From assembly GCA_016169945.1 (NCBI GenBank), contig JADLSH010000395.1, forward strand, positions 1,893,501 to 1,957,500: 64,000 nucleotides of DNA, written 5' to 3'. This DNA is from Trachythela sp. YZ-2020. Lineage: Eukaryota; Cnidaria; Anthozoa; Malacalcyonacea; Clavulariidae. Below are positions 12,501 to 21,299 of the stretch, in pieces. The position numbers were made by a program, and so were the translations under genes. Numbering within the stretch: the stretch's first letter is position 1; every line of letters starts with the position of its first letter. The notes beneath the pieces are model-generated. The model searched no databases, was not told the DNA's origin, and saw nothing but the letters and a program-made list of their open reading frames with translations.

Positions 12501-13854
12501 AATAATCTGGACGAAATCCATCAGCTGAAATAAGTATAACTGGACTATAAAATGAAAAAAAATTGTTGATCAAGTTCCAGGAACATAGTCGCATGTCTGT
12601 TGAAAGCAAACACAAAACTGTATAAAACATGCAGTTCTAGCTCTTTAATGGCAGTTCTAGAGTTTAAATCGGCATTCACTTACTATCTCGTTTCGGTTGA
12701 CTGCTCAGCTAAAATATAGAGATATTGTGTGAATGTTAAAGTTATATGGCACGCCATCATTATATATTACTTAACATGCATATAATGCGAAACTTTTATA
12801 TCAGATTTTTGACGGAAAACTGTCAAAAGTTATACTTCTTTTGCAGATTTTTATTACTGAGCTTCGCTGTTGAATAATAACAAAACTTTGGTCATTCATG
12901 CATGATTAAGCAACTATATTATTGCAGTGAAAATATGCCTTTAAAGACTAAAGTCAAGAGTAAGTTCATAATTCATGCACATATTTCTTTCGTGGGTCAA
13001 AAAATGATTCCTTTCAAAATGACTCTGTTAATTCAAGCCTCTTTTAGTAAGAAATGGAAAGTTAAAATCAATAAAAGAATGTATATGTTAGTTTTACTCA
13101 CCCGTACTGTCGTCTTGGCTCAATATCACACCAAGAGAAACTGCCACAATAATTAACAGAACTATTACAGCCTTTATAAGAATAAGTCAAAAAATTAATA
13201 TGATTTCTTCGTAAGGTATATTCCTCATTCTCTAAAAATAACGAGTATTTTCAGCAAATGAATAAATATGTGCATCATGTATATCTGGCATGAACAACAA
13301 TTATGTTATAAACATTGCACTGTACTTGTTTAATTGCCTTTGACTCTACGAGCCACTTTAAAAGTAATCAAGCAACGTAATTTTACCCCAATTTTATGAT
13401 TCTAACTAATGTAAAGAACACTTAATTTAACCATACAATTGTTCTTTTGTAGCAATTTGTTGGTTTCCATCGTTCTAATTGAGATATTCCACTGTAACAA
13501 TCTAACTATTACGCAAATAATCTCTTACTATAATCTATGCATGACCAGCTTACTATAAATTACGATTGCCTGTGAGACACCTGCAGCCAGGCTAACTATA
13601 ATGCAGCTTTATAAAGTTTCAGCATGGACATCAAGGACACTTACCGCAGCAGCAAATATAATAGTTCTCTTTCCTGAACTTTCTTGACCTCCCTAAATAA
13701 AAAATAACTAGAAGTTACTAAGTCCAAGGTGAGTGAGGTGCCGCTCAGTAAATTAAGACAATATGAATAATAGTAAACGTATAAATTGCATGATTATTAT
13801 TGTTTATCATACACTTAGACTAATAGGTTCCATGGTTGAAACACTTACTGCCAT
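556..13854 (-). CDS. ENPP: Ectonucleotide pyrophosphatase/phosphodiesterase, ENPP1/3-like, type II membrane protein (multi-exon, 3' end off the left edge)
   Basis: Exons read by eye, 5' to 3': 13854-13849 (ATG GCA), 13692-13645, 13171-13102, 12539-12465, 12361-12282, 9273-9160, 7454-7385, 6971-6938, 6771-6727, 5756-5684, 5424-5316, 4743-4700, 4322-4250, 4104-4073, 3829-3792, 3539-3486, 3027-2955, 2083-1996, 1198-1005, 613-556. Every junction has GT/AG and keeps phase. A short cytosolic N-terminus (MAGGQESSGKR) is followed by a hydrophobic anchor (AVIVLLIIVAVSLGVIL), then directly by the phosphodiesterase domain. Family residues for two-metal hydrolysis of extracellular nucleotide phosphodiesters are all present: Asp in ILISADGF, the nucleophile Thr in FPTKTFPNHY, Asp/His in DYSGHGYGP, Asp-His in SDHGM, and His in GTHGYDN. 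PAPNNGTIGSLNSLL is the typical C-terminal end of the catalytic domain. The last two exons (FPNDAVFDFRSKNGVCASC, then FNITAEE) match the linker to the nuclease-like domain of ENPP1-3, so more exons are expected to the left. The somatomedin-B domains of ENPP1/3 are not seen between exons 3 and 4. Weakest exons: 4322-4250, 4104-4073 and the two-codon first exon. Confidence 0.9.
5153..5203. repeat. (TTTG)n microsatellite
   Basis: About 12-13 tandem TTTG units in an ENPP intron, just 3' of exon 5424-5316. A roughly 27-bp tandem duplication (around 5095-5142) precedes it. Confidence 0.95.
5802..5960. mobile_element. 159-bp MITE with TTA target duplication
   Basis: Inverted ends AGGCTCTTTTCCACTCATCGC and its reverse complement (one mismatch further in) are flanked by TTA at 5799-5801 and 5961-5963. 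A 3-bp TWA duplication is the hallmark of PIF/Harbinger elements. It has no coding capacity and sits in an ENPP intron beside exon 5756-5684. Confidence 0.85.
5992..6120. mobile_element. 129-bp MITE with TTA target duplication
   Basis: Near-palindromic. The ends AGCCGATGTTACACGGGACAA and (reverse strand) AGGCGATGTTACACCGGACAA are flanked by TTA at 5989-5991 and 6121-6123. It is only 31 bases from the preceding MITE but has a different terminal sequence, so it is a separate family. Confidence 0.85.
6274..6429. mobile_element. 156-bp MITE with TTA target duplication
   Basis: Almost a perfect hairpin. Arms beginning TCATGCGATG run about 65 bases (through GTACAATTAGGGATTAATAG) around a short GC-rich centre. 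Flanked by TTA at 6271-6273 and 6430-6432. Confidence 0.85.
6440..6575. mobile_element. About 136-bp MITE
   Basis: Inverted ends TTATTATTAGCATGACAAAATT. The target duplication cannot be separated from the A/T-rich palindromic ends. Fourth small element in a 775-bp stretch of ENPP intron. Confidence 0.7.
7803..8415. repeat. Minisatellite CATTCCCCGTTC(C/T) with an inverted copy at its left end
   Basis: From about 7981 to 8397 a degenerate 12-13 bp unit (CATTCCCCGTTCC / CATTCCCCGTTCT) is tandemly repeated over 400 bp; any reading frame across it gives PHSPFSFP-like repeats that are not a real protein. At 7826-7870 the same unit occurs inverted, and about 60 bases next to it (7860-7918) pair with 7945-8000, forming a hairpin. 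GTCATGAAATGGTTAT occurs at both outer edges (7803 and 8400). The whole may be one non-autonomous element whose arm expanded into the minisatellite. Confidence 0.75.
8535..9074. mobile_element. 540-bp TTAA-flanked MITE (piggyBac/Kolobok type)
   Basis: Ends begin AGTGGCTGTCAAGTCCGTTC and (reverse strand) AGTGGCTGTATGTCAAGTCC, abutting TTAA at 8531-8534 and 9075-9078. Strict TTAA target use is typical of piggyBac and Kolobok superfamilies. No transposase. The sub-terminal AAGTCC-TTCTGC-CATG block is shared with the much larger palindrome at 58502-60724, so both appear to belong to one family. Confidence 0.85.
10066..11690 (-). pseudogene. 5'-truncated LINE reverse transcriptase fragment (CR1/jockey-like)
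   Basis: Broken frames read, in order on the minus strand: a fingers region ending ISPIPKTNNPRSNDDYRSIS, GFRKGHSTS, then GVPQGSIMGPLIFNIYVADL and QYADDSTIYA (the YADD catalytic motif), then the thumb/C-terminal pieces SAKLLGRHIDENLRWEENI and LQRVQKATTSFVLGRY. At least three frameshifts or stops separate them. No endonuclease domain is seen, so it is 5'-truncated. It lies in the large ENPP intron between exons 12361-12282 and 9273-9160. Confidence 0.88.
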
Positions 13855-14254
13855 TGCCCAAATATCTGCGCCTGCGCAGATACAAAAAAAAAAAAAACGC
13901 GGCCATTTTAAGGCTCCGGTACCTTACGGGTACGTAGCCGGAGTACTAATAGCAACAAAGGCCAGATATCGGAAAAAAACTAGTAGGAAAACGGCTCTCT
14001 TCCATATAAATACCCCCTAAATCAACTTTATGCTATAATGTTTCAGCTACATATACGCAACTCGATATTGAGGATCCCTTCAATTTTATAAAAGATAAAA
14101 AAGATTAATTATACATTCAAACTCTATTCTCGTTTCTGATTGGTCAAAAAGCCCCGGATAATTCTCAATATTCGATACAGTTCTCAAGTTACTTCCGCTG
14201 GTGACGTCTATGGTGGCCGATCGCTATCGATATATCATTGAATATTTTCCTAAT
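13855..14254. other. Upstream region of ENPP and spacer
   Basis: The A-run at 13886-13899 and GCGCCTGCGCAG just upstream of the proposed ENPP ATG may belong to its promoter; no TATA box is clear on the minus strand. I see no further gene here. Confidence 0.3.
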
Positions 14255-14398
14255 TTTACAAAAAAACCCAAAATGAAATCAAAATTAAATGTAAATCAAA
14301 TAAAAAATAATAAAAAATGTTTTCAAAATAAAATATAAATCGAATTAAAATTAAATGTAATTCAATTTTAATTTATCGGCTTCGCGCTATCACAGTAT
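14255..14398. repeat. Left arm of an AT-rich inverted repeat (partner 17890-18105)
   Basis: AT-rich sequence containing ATTAAATGTAAATCAAAT and ATATAAATCGAATTAAAATT, ending in a CGGC-TTCGCGCTATCACAGT block, is the inverted counterpart of 17890-18105, which ends in ACTGTGATAGTGCTAGGCCG. The arms enclose 3.5 kb holding the nested LINE fragments. Confidence 0.7.
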
Positions 14399-14596
14399 AC
14401 CATAAGGCATTTATTTATTTATTAAAACTTCTTTTTTCACGGTAACTAATCAACCATATGTATATATAGTATATATATATATATAAAGTTTAAAAGTAAG
14501 TAGAAAGGTTGCTTTTCATTAGGCCGTGGTACCAATATATAAAAAGATCCCCCCCCCACCCTCCCCATACAAAAAAAGATGATTACAATTCTACAA

Positions 14597-16190
14597 TTAT
14601 TTTTTACTTAGATTCCAATTCTTAGCAGCAGCATAACCGAACATTCTTTTCATTGAATTTGTTTTAGGCTTGGATAACATCAGCAAATTATTATTACTTC
14701 TCAAATCATAAAGTTCGGAATTGGACACTCTAAACATATCCCGAATATTGTCTGAACATTTTGAAACAAGAGCGTTTGACACATATTTTAACTGTTGCTC
14801 CTTTCTTCTATCTTCAAGTGTTTTCCAATTTAATGCATCTAATATATCAAGGGAGCGTACTTCGTACGAATGGCCGGTGATTACTCTAGCTGCTCGGTTT
14901 TGAAGTTTCTGTAGCTTTCCTTTGAAGGATTCACCACAGTTACCTCAAACCATAGAACAGTAATCAAAATGCGGCTGAACTAACGCTTGATAAAGGTACT
15001 TAAGAGTTTTTGACTGGACAAATGGTTTAACACGACGTAACATGCCAGTTCCTTTTGATGCTTTTTTGCTGATGTTATCGATTTGCCCGTCCCAGCATAA
15101 ATTTTCATCAATTAAAATGGCTAAGGGGCCATTCACAAAGGATGTCCGGCAAAATTATAGATTTTCTGACCCCCCTTCCCCCCCTTGTCCGGCATTGTCC
15201 GAATTTAGAGCAACCCCCTCCCTCTGGACATCCGTTTATATGTCTTGCAAAAACTCACGATCTGTTTTGAGCGCGTAATACGCAATAAGTTTGTAAAAAT
15301 CTCCTCTTACAAGAACAATCACTTAATAAGGAAACAAGCACCTGTGTTATCGCAATTGTGGCAACCTATTATCTAGAAAAGGAAGGTTTAATAATATTAA
15401 ATTCAAAAACCTATTTATTATTTCACAACACTGTTGAATTCATCAATGAAAAAATTAATTCATATTAATAGCAATGACATATACTTAACTTGTTTCAATG
15501 GAGGTAATATTGTGAAGTATTCAAAATGTCTGTTTCATAATGGAAGGAAAGTTCAAATTGATGGCAAACAGAAAATATTTGTTTTTAAACTTTTTTTAAA
15601 ATTCGGACATCCAGATTGCTTAAAACTCCCTTCCCCCCCCAAGTCCGAGTTTGTCCTGATTTCCCAACCTCCTCTCCCTCGGCTCGGACATCCTTTGTGA
15701 ATGGCCCCTAAGGACTTTTTCGAGTTGACTCGTTTTAATTATTTACCGTCAATAGACACAATAGTGTCTTGAAAAAGTTTACTCAACCTTTGGCGGGTTC
15801 CAATAACCATATATTCGGGGTTTTTTACATTTAAAGTAGTAATTTGTTTGAAAGCAGCCATTGATGAATGTTGGTCATTTCATAATTTAAAGAATTTTGC
15901 AATTCTGATATAGTCTGAGATCGCCAGAATGTGCATTTTCAAGACAGTTCGGTAGATCGTTAATATACAACAAAAACAACAGAGGACCAAGGTTTGATCC
16001 CTGTGGAACTCCACAGTTAACCTTTCGGGGAAGGGATGTTGCATTATTCATCACACAGTACTGTTTTCTATGATATAAATATGACCCAAACCAGTCAAGG
16101 GCTATGCCATTAATCCCATAATTGGATAATTTTCTGATGATTATTTCATGCATGATCGACTGTGTCAAATTGCAGTATAAACTGTACACT
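14597..16190 (-). pseudogene. LINE reverse transcriptase fragment A, split by a MITE
   Basis: On the minus strand: SNYGINGIALDWFGSYLYHR, then GVPQGSNLGPLLFLLYINDL (RT motif), then a deletion that removes the xADD catalytic motif. Next come LAILIDENLCWDGQIDNISK, YLYQALVQPHFDYCSMV, and a C-terminal tail with SKPKTNSMKRMFGYAAAKNW near the end. The element at 15125-15708 interrupts the frame exactly inside LAILIDEN. Type is CR1/RTE-like by motif order. Non-functional. Confidence 0.85.
15125..15708. mobile_element. 584-bp PIF/Harbinger-type MITE inside LINE fragment A
   Basis: Perfect 24-base inverted ends starting GGGGCCATTCACAAAGGATG, flanked by TAA at 15122-15124 and 15709-15711. TAA duplication fits PIF/Harbinger. 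Removing it with one TAA joins the LINE reading frame, so it arrived after the LINE. Confidence 0.88.
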
Positions 16191-16192
16191 AA

Positions 16193-17655
16193 TTATTGTA
16201 TTTTACAGTTATAAAAATTGTTGAATCGTTCTGTATTTGTTTTTCGCATATTATTGGGCTCAAATCTTAAGTCGTAATTATGAGTATGTACATTGATCTG
16301 GTTTGCAATTATGTCTTTCAGAGGATTAATTGGAGCACTCTCAAGCTTTAGTTTATTAATGAAACACTCGCACGAATTATGTCTGCGCATACATAACGTT
16401 TGTAGTCCTATATGGTTCAATGCATCAGAGTATGACATATCGGGAATAATAATACGAAGCGCTCTCTTCTGGATGGATTCAATGAGATCGGACTGATTCA
16501 TCGTCAACGCTGACCATGCTACCATGCTGGAGAAGCGTAGTCTATACGGGACCTAATAAAGGTTGAATATATAATAACAAGACGCTCTATTGAGCGTTTA
16601 GTCGCTGGGGTAATGATAAAGCGCCTGGGTACGAGGCTGTGGTTTGCCCACAGTTTGTGGTTTGCCTAAGCGCTTCAGCCACGACAAAAATATCTTACAT
16701 AGGGTATTTTACCCTGGGGAATTCATTCCGGCCACTTAAAAAAACCATAGCAACATGGTCTTTGGGCCTCTTCCGGTTGTTTTTGTCTGAAAGTCCAGTT
16801 TAGCCGCACGCTAAGATTTCAAATTTCGCCGTAACTTTGTCAATTTTCATTGTTTTTATTTGAAAGTGGGTCAGTAGGTACTGTTTTTAAAGCTCTATGA
16901 AACGGTGTGTAGCGAAAATCACACGGTTTTTAAAACAGAAATTATAATCGACCAAAGGTACTGAATATATAATTAGTTTACCGATATAATAAATATACCA
17001 GATTACTAAGGTTAAAACTCACGGAGATCTGTAAACAATGTGTTTAGCGATTTGTTTGCCATTAGCCAAGAACAGGTTTTTTTTGCTGAATCGATTGGTG
17101 GTATTTTCATCCGTTTTGGATGAGGGGCGCCAAAGATACGAGCGCTCAAAGTCATCACCTACGATATTCGACAGTCCACATTTATAATGACGTAATGTTC
17201 ATTTTGTGACTAAAATCTGAGGTCTGATCGAGATTCGACAAAAATGCGTGCCGAAACATATAGTCGCTGTGGGCACAGTGCCCCAGCGACTAACAAGATT
17301 TTTGACACTCAAACCAGCCTTTTTTAACTGACGCAAAGCGTAAAGTCTGGTCGGACCAAGAAAGATCATTCCTTAGCTGATATTGAAGGAAGGATATAGT
17401 CATTTCCTTACATTTCTTGCAATTAAGTTTCATTCCTCTAACTGACGCGAACTGGGAAACTTCATTCACAAGAATGGGCATAAGACTGGGAGAGCAACGG
17501 GGGATGACCTCCAAGGCAGTCGTGTCGTCGACAAACTTAATTCGCGCGTTCCAGTCCTTTAAAAGGGAATTCACCAGAATCGCAAACAGAAAGGGCCCGA
17601 TCTTAGTTCCTTGGGGTAGACCACCGTCGACTATTCTCGACGGTGGTCGAAGTGA
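16193..17655 (-). pseudogene. LINE reverse transcriptase fragment B, split by a MITE
   Basis: On the minus strand from 17655: a GLPQGTKIGPFLFAILVNSL motif, then ARIKFVDDTTALEVI (FVDD catalytic box) and VRGMKLNCKKCKEMTI; then the MITE 16598-17293; then the C-terminal part with NQSDLIESIQKRALRIIIP, CMRRHNSCECF and a tail ending NNFYNCKIQ. Its 3' end directly abuts LINE fragment A at about 16190, giving tail-to-head decayed retroelements of two families. Confidence 0.82.
16598..17293. mobile_element. 696-bp MITE inside LINE fragment B
   Basis: Inverted ends TTAGTCGCTGGGG (16598-16610) and CCCCAGCGACTAA (17281-17293). Whether the outer TTA/TAA is terminal sequence or target cannot be settled. 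The LINE coding sequence resumes on both sides. No open frame of note inside. Confidence 0.75.
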
Positions 17656-17889
17656 CTATACTCTATAGGCTTGTAATCACCGAGCCTGATGCGACTAATT
17701 GTTTTAGGTCTTTTAGTAGAAATTTCAAAGAGAAAAACAAACACAGAAAGTTATGAGGTCAGTTGAAAAGGCTATAAGACAAAATTCAGCGCTTTTCTCA
17801 GCGGCCAGTTATTAAAAACATGCCGGCAAACAACACTCGCGACGAGTGTCAAAAACATATCGAAGCGAAACAAAACAATTTCTACTAAA

Positions 17890-18105
17890 CTGTGATAGTG
17901 CTAGGCCGATAAAATTTCATTTATTTTTTCAAAAGCGTTTTAAAATTGCAAATTTTCAAATTGCGTTTGAAATTGCATTTAATTTTAATTCGATTTATAT
18001 TTGATTTTGAAAACATTTTTTATTATTTTTTATTTGATTTACATTTAATTTTGAAAAGCTTTTCGTTTTGATTTAGATTTCATTTTGAAATTATTTTTTT
18101 CTTGT
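17890..18105. repeat. Right arm of the AT-rich inverted repeat
   Basis: Inverted partner of 14255-14398, sharing among others ATTTGATTTACATTTAAT and AATTTTAATTCGATTTATAT in reverse orientation. See the left arm. Confidence 0.7.
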
Positions 18106-18260
18106 CATCAGCGTGGAATAATAGTTTTCTTGGATCGAACCACTGAGCCATAATGGATCGAATTCAGTGAAACCACGCGGTGAAACCAGGGGTGAAATGG
18201 GTGAAACTCAGTGATCGAACTTCGATAAAAAAATTATTGGACGCTGTCGACTGTCGAGCC

Positions 18261-20772
18261 TAGGCTTTGGCCCATTGTGCCAGCATAATTTTTAGCATAA
18301 TGGGAGCAAAAAAGCATAATTTCTAAAACGAGCACTGCTCGAGCATAATCCTAAAATTTTAGCACTTTTTTAAGCATAAAAGGTAATATTACTCATTTGG
18401 TAGTCTAGAAAGTCAGAAACTTGTTACAAGACCGCTTTCATAGTTTCACTTTCATTGTGGGCAGTAGTAGTGCAGACTGTGCACTGCAGTACACTGTACA
18501 CCTGAACTGCCGAGCAAAAAGCCTGGGAACGAGCCACGAGGTTGTAAACACTACTGCCAAAATGGCGTCAAGTGAGTCAAGTGACTCAAGTAGCAGTAGC
18601 ACAGATACATCAAATTTAGAAGGAAATCCAGGCCCAGCCGATCAAGTGACACCACAGAGAGCTCTAATTTCTAGGGAACGGTCTATGAAGCTGATAGAAG
18701 GGAAATATGGCCGAAGGGGGAAGGGCGACGTGAAGAAAATGAGTTTACACGATCGATTGCAAGCGTTTACTGGTGAACAATTGTCTATAAGAGGGGGGCA
18801 GTTGTTCTGCAATGCTTGCCACGAAATTATATCATCAAAGAAGAGCATCATACTCAGTCACTGTAAGTCAGTGAAACACATCCGAGCGAAAGAAAGGCTC
18901 CTTAAGTCCAAGAAGAAAGAAATTACTATAATTGAAGCCTTAAAGAATCAAGATGAAGGTGGGAACCGATTAAAGTCAAGCACACTGCCATTAAAAGAAC
19001 GTGCGTTTCGTGTGGAGGTGGTGGAAAATTTTTTGAAAGCTGGAATTCCGCTATTCAAGATTGACAAGCTTCGCAATCTTCTTGAAAGCAGTGAACACAG
19101 GTTGACCGATAGCTCCCACTTGCGTCAGCACATCCCTCTTATTTTGAAACAAGAGATTGAGCGACTGAAAGAAGAAATAACTGTCCACTCGACTGACGGT
19201 GTTCATTCTACTAGAGATCTCTCCGTAATCTTCGATGGAAGTACCAGACTTGGTGAAGCTATCGTGATAATTGTCCGTTTTGTTGACGACAACTGGTCAA
19301 TTACGCAACGACTGATTCGAATTGACATCTGCGCCAAGTCCTCAACGCACAAGAGCTGGCTCGTGTTCTCAACGAATGCCTGTCTGTCGATTATCAAGTA
19401 CGAGGTAACTCTTTACTTGCAGCGATGAAGGACGGTGCAAGTGTTAACCAAGCGGCCTTGAATCAAATCAAATTTGTATTCCTAAGTTATTTAGTGTTGT
19501 GTGCTTTTCTCACACACTAGATAATGTGAAACCATTTTAATGTTCCAAATCTCCTTGCGTTTGGAAGTTTATGGATGCGCCTCTTCAAACACAGCCATAA
19601 AGCGAAGCTCATCTGGCGGGAACTGACAGGACGAAACCCAAAGTCCTACAGCGAAACCAGATGGTGGTCAAAATGGGAGGTGTTTGAGCAGCTGATGGTT
19701 CAGTTTGGTTTTGTGGAGAGCTTTTGCAAGAGGCCGAAGCAGCTAACCTCGGCCCAAAACTCTTGCCACAGATCAAGGCAATGCTAGCTGATGAAGAAAA
19801 TAGCATCAGCCTTCAGCTAGAACTAGCTGCCATTGTTGATATTGGTCAACATTTTGTCAAGGCCACATACTACCTAGAAGGAGATGGGCCACTTGTATTC
19901 TCATGCTATGAGAAACTCCAAGCTATTGCTGTGGCATGTCGAGCACCCGACCTACCCAATGTTCGTGCCGTTTCTGCTGCAATCACTGCAAAAGATCCAA
20001 CACAAAACGTTGCCTCCTTGGTACGGAATGCTAGAGCATGCATTGACCCAGCAATTCAGTGGTTTTTACAGAAGTTCAATGTTCAGCTTTATGATCTTGT
20101 AGCAGCATTCAAGGCTGCACGATTGATGTGTCCAGTTGCAGTGCAGTGGTTGAAACCTACAGCAGTCAACGTTTCGACTCTTCGTATCTTTCCTTTCCTG
20201 GACAGTGAGTTAATCATCGCTGGTCTCAATGCGGAGCTGCCGAACTATTTAGCTGCAGCACAGGACGCAGGTTACTACTGAAGAAGAAAAAGTGAAGTGG
20301 TGGCATCAGCATGCAGAACGTCTTCCTGTTGGTCGTCGGCAGTCAAACGCGTCCTACTGGTGCAGCCTTCCTCTGCAGCAGCCGAGCATTCTCCATCCTA
20401 TCAGCTTCATTCAGTGATCAGCAAGATCATGCACTTAGTGACTACCTGCAAGCAAGCGTAATGCTGCAGTACAATAATCGATGATCTAGTATTCTAATGA
20501 TGTCTTGCTATTTATATTATATATCCGTTATTTTGACCCCTTGATGCTTGACTTTGAGCCTTTGACTTAAGTTACTGCCTTGACTTTCAATGTTAAACAT
20601 TTTTTGAGTTGTTGAATTAATGTAAGAATCTGTGAGAATATCGAGCATTTATGTGAGAATATCGAGCATAATTTGTGAATTCTAGCATAATTTTTAGCAT
20701 AATTAGGCAAAATTGAGAGCAGTGCTATTAGCATAATATGCCAATTTTTTTAGCACAATGGGCCAAAGCCTA
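18261..20772 (+). mobile_element. hAT transposon, structurally complete ends
   Basis: The ends are a perfect 20-bp inverted repeat, TAGGCTTTGGCCCATTGTGC at 18261-18280 and its complement at 20753-20772. They are bounded by a perfect 8-bp direct repeat GTCGAGCC at 18253-18260 and 20773-20780; 8-bp duplication is diagnostic of hAT. Sub-terminal AGCATAAT-like motifs recur several times at both ends, probably transposase binding sites. The intact TIRs and TSD imply recent insertion, yet the transposase is frameshifted. Confidence 0.95.
18562..20484 (+). pseudogene. hAT-type transposase with BED/CGGBP1-like zinc finger, frameshifted
   Basis: The ATG at 18562 starts an acidic Ser-rich N-terminus, then a BED-type finger (FCNACHE... 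HCKSVKH; C-x2-C and H-x5-H) like that of CGGBP1, a protein derived from hAT elements. LSVIFDGSTRLGEA carries the first catalytic Asp. A frameshift near 19365 breaks the first frame (ends 19428), but coding similarity goes on (SLLAAMKDGASVNQAA, FSHTLDN), then SETRWWSKWEVFEQL (the hAT TRW motif), a frameshift near 19715, a long frame to 20281, and another break before the C-terminal dimerisation motif (QPSSAAAE ... SDYLQASVMLQYNNR, stop 20482-20484). At least three frameshifts make it dead, but its ends could be mobilised in trans. Confidence 0.88.
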
Positions 20773-20790
20773 GTCGAGCCAGCCCCCAGG

Positions 20791-21034
20791 GCGGTTGTTT
20801 CCATCTATCAAACTGACATTGCGCAATTTTCCCGATTTTCAAAGATTTTCATATTCGGTTTTTCCTTCACCAATTTGGTTAGGGTTAGGTTAGGGTTAGG
20901 TTTAGGGTTAGGTTTTGGGTTAGGTTTTGGGTTAGGGTAGGTTTTAGGATTAGTGTCAGTTACAAAGTTTTTAACTTTACTTCAAAGTTGAAAAAATGAC
21001 GTAACGTCAGTTTGGTAGATGGAAACAAGTGGCG
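20791..21034. mobile_element. MITE carrying telomere-like repeats
   Basis: Inverted ends around GGTTGTTTCCATCTATCAAA (20793) and, on the reverse strand, TTGTTTCCATCTACCAAACT (right arm 21006-21028), followed by GACATTGCG/GACGTTACG. The interior holds the TTAGGG-like tract at 20877-20955. It begins 11 bases after the hAT target duplication. Confidence 0.65.
20877..20955 (+). repeat. Interstitial TTAGGG-like repeats
   Basis: About a dozen imperfect GGTTAG / GGTTTAG / GGTTTTGGGTTAG units on the plus strand. TTAGGG is the telomere repeat of cnidarians and most animals; here it is degenerate and lies inside a MITE, so it is not a chromosome end. Confidence 0.85.
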
Positions 21035-21077
21035 ACCCTTGTATAAAAGCCCGCGAAATTTTGAAAGCCAAAACAAA

Positions 21078-21218
21078 ATGGCTTCTTGTAAATTTGCCTT
21101 TACAAACGAAGAGAAAATGCCAAAATTATTGTCAGAAAAAGACATTGATGCACCAAAAAGGCCAGGAAACAATACAAAACCATCGTCAACAAGTATTTAT
21201 TGTTTTATTAAATGTTAA
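21078..21218 (+). pseudogene. Short fragment resembling the N-terminus of DUF3504-type (Crypton-related) proteins
   Basis: The frame MASCKFAFTNEEKMPKLL-SEKDIDAPKR resembles, from memory, the start of the numerous cnidarian tyrosine-recombinase-like (DUF3504/Crypton-derived) proteins, whose N-terminus is usually a FA-x-EE-L-x-LL-x-DA-K-NTK type helix pair. It stops after 46 codons, and another frame seems to carry on with NHRQQVFIVLLN, which suggests a frameshift. No catalytic domain follows. Could also be chance. Confidence 0.3.
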
Positions 21219-21299
21219 CTTATGTGTTTTTGCATCTTTCCCACCGGCCGCAAGTCTTGGCTTGTCTGGTTTTTGTATTTTTAATGATACAAAATGATA

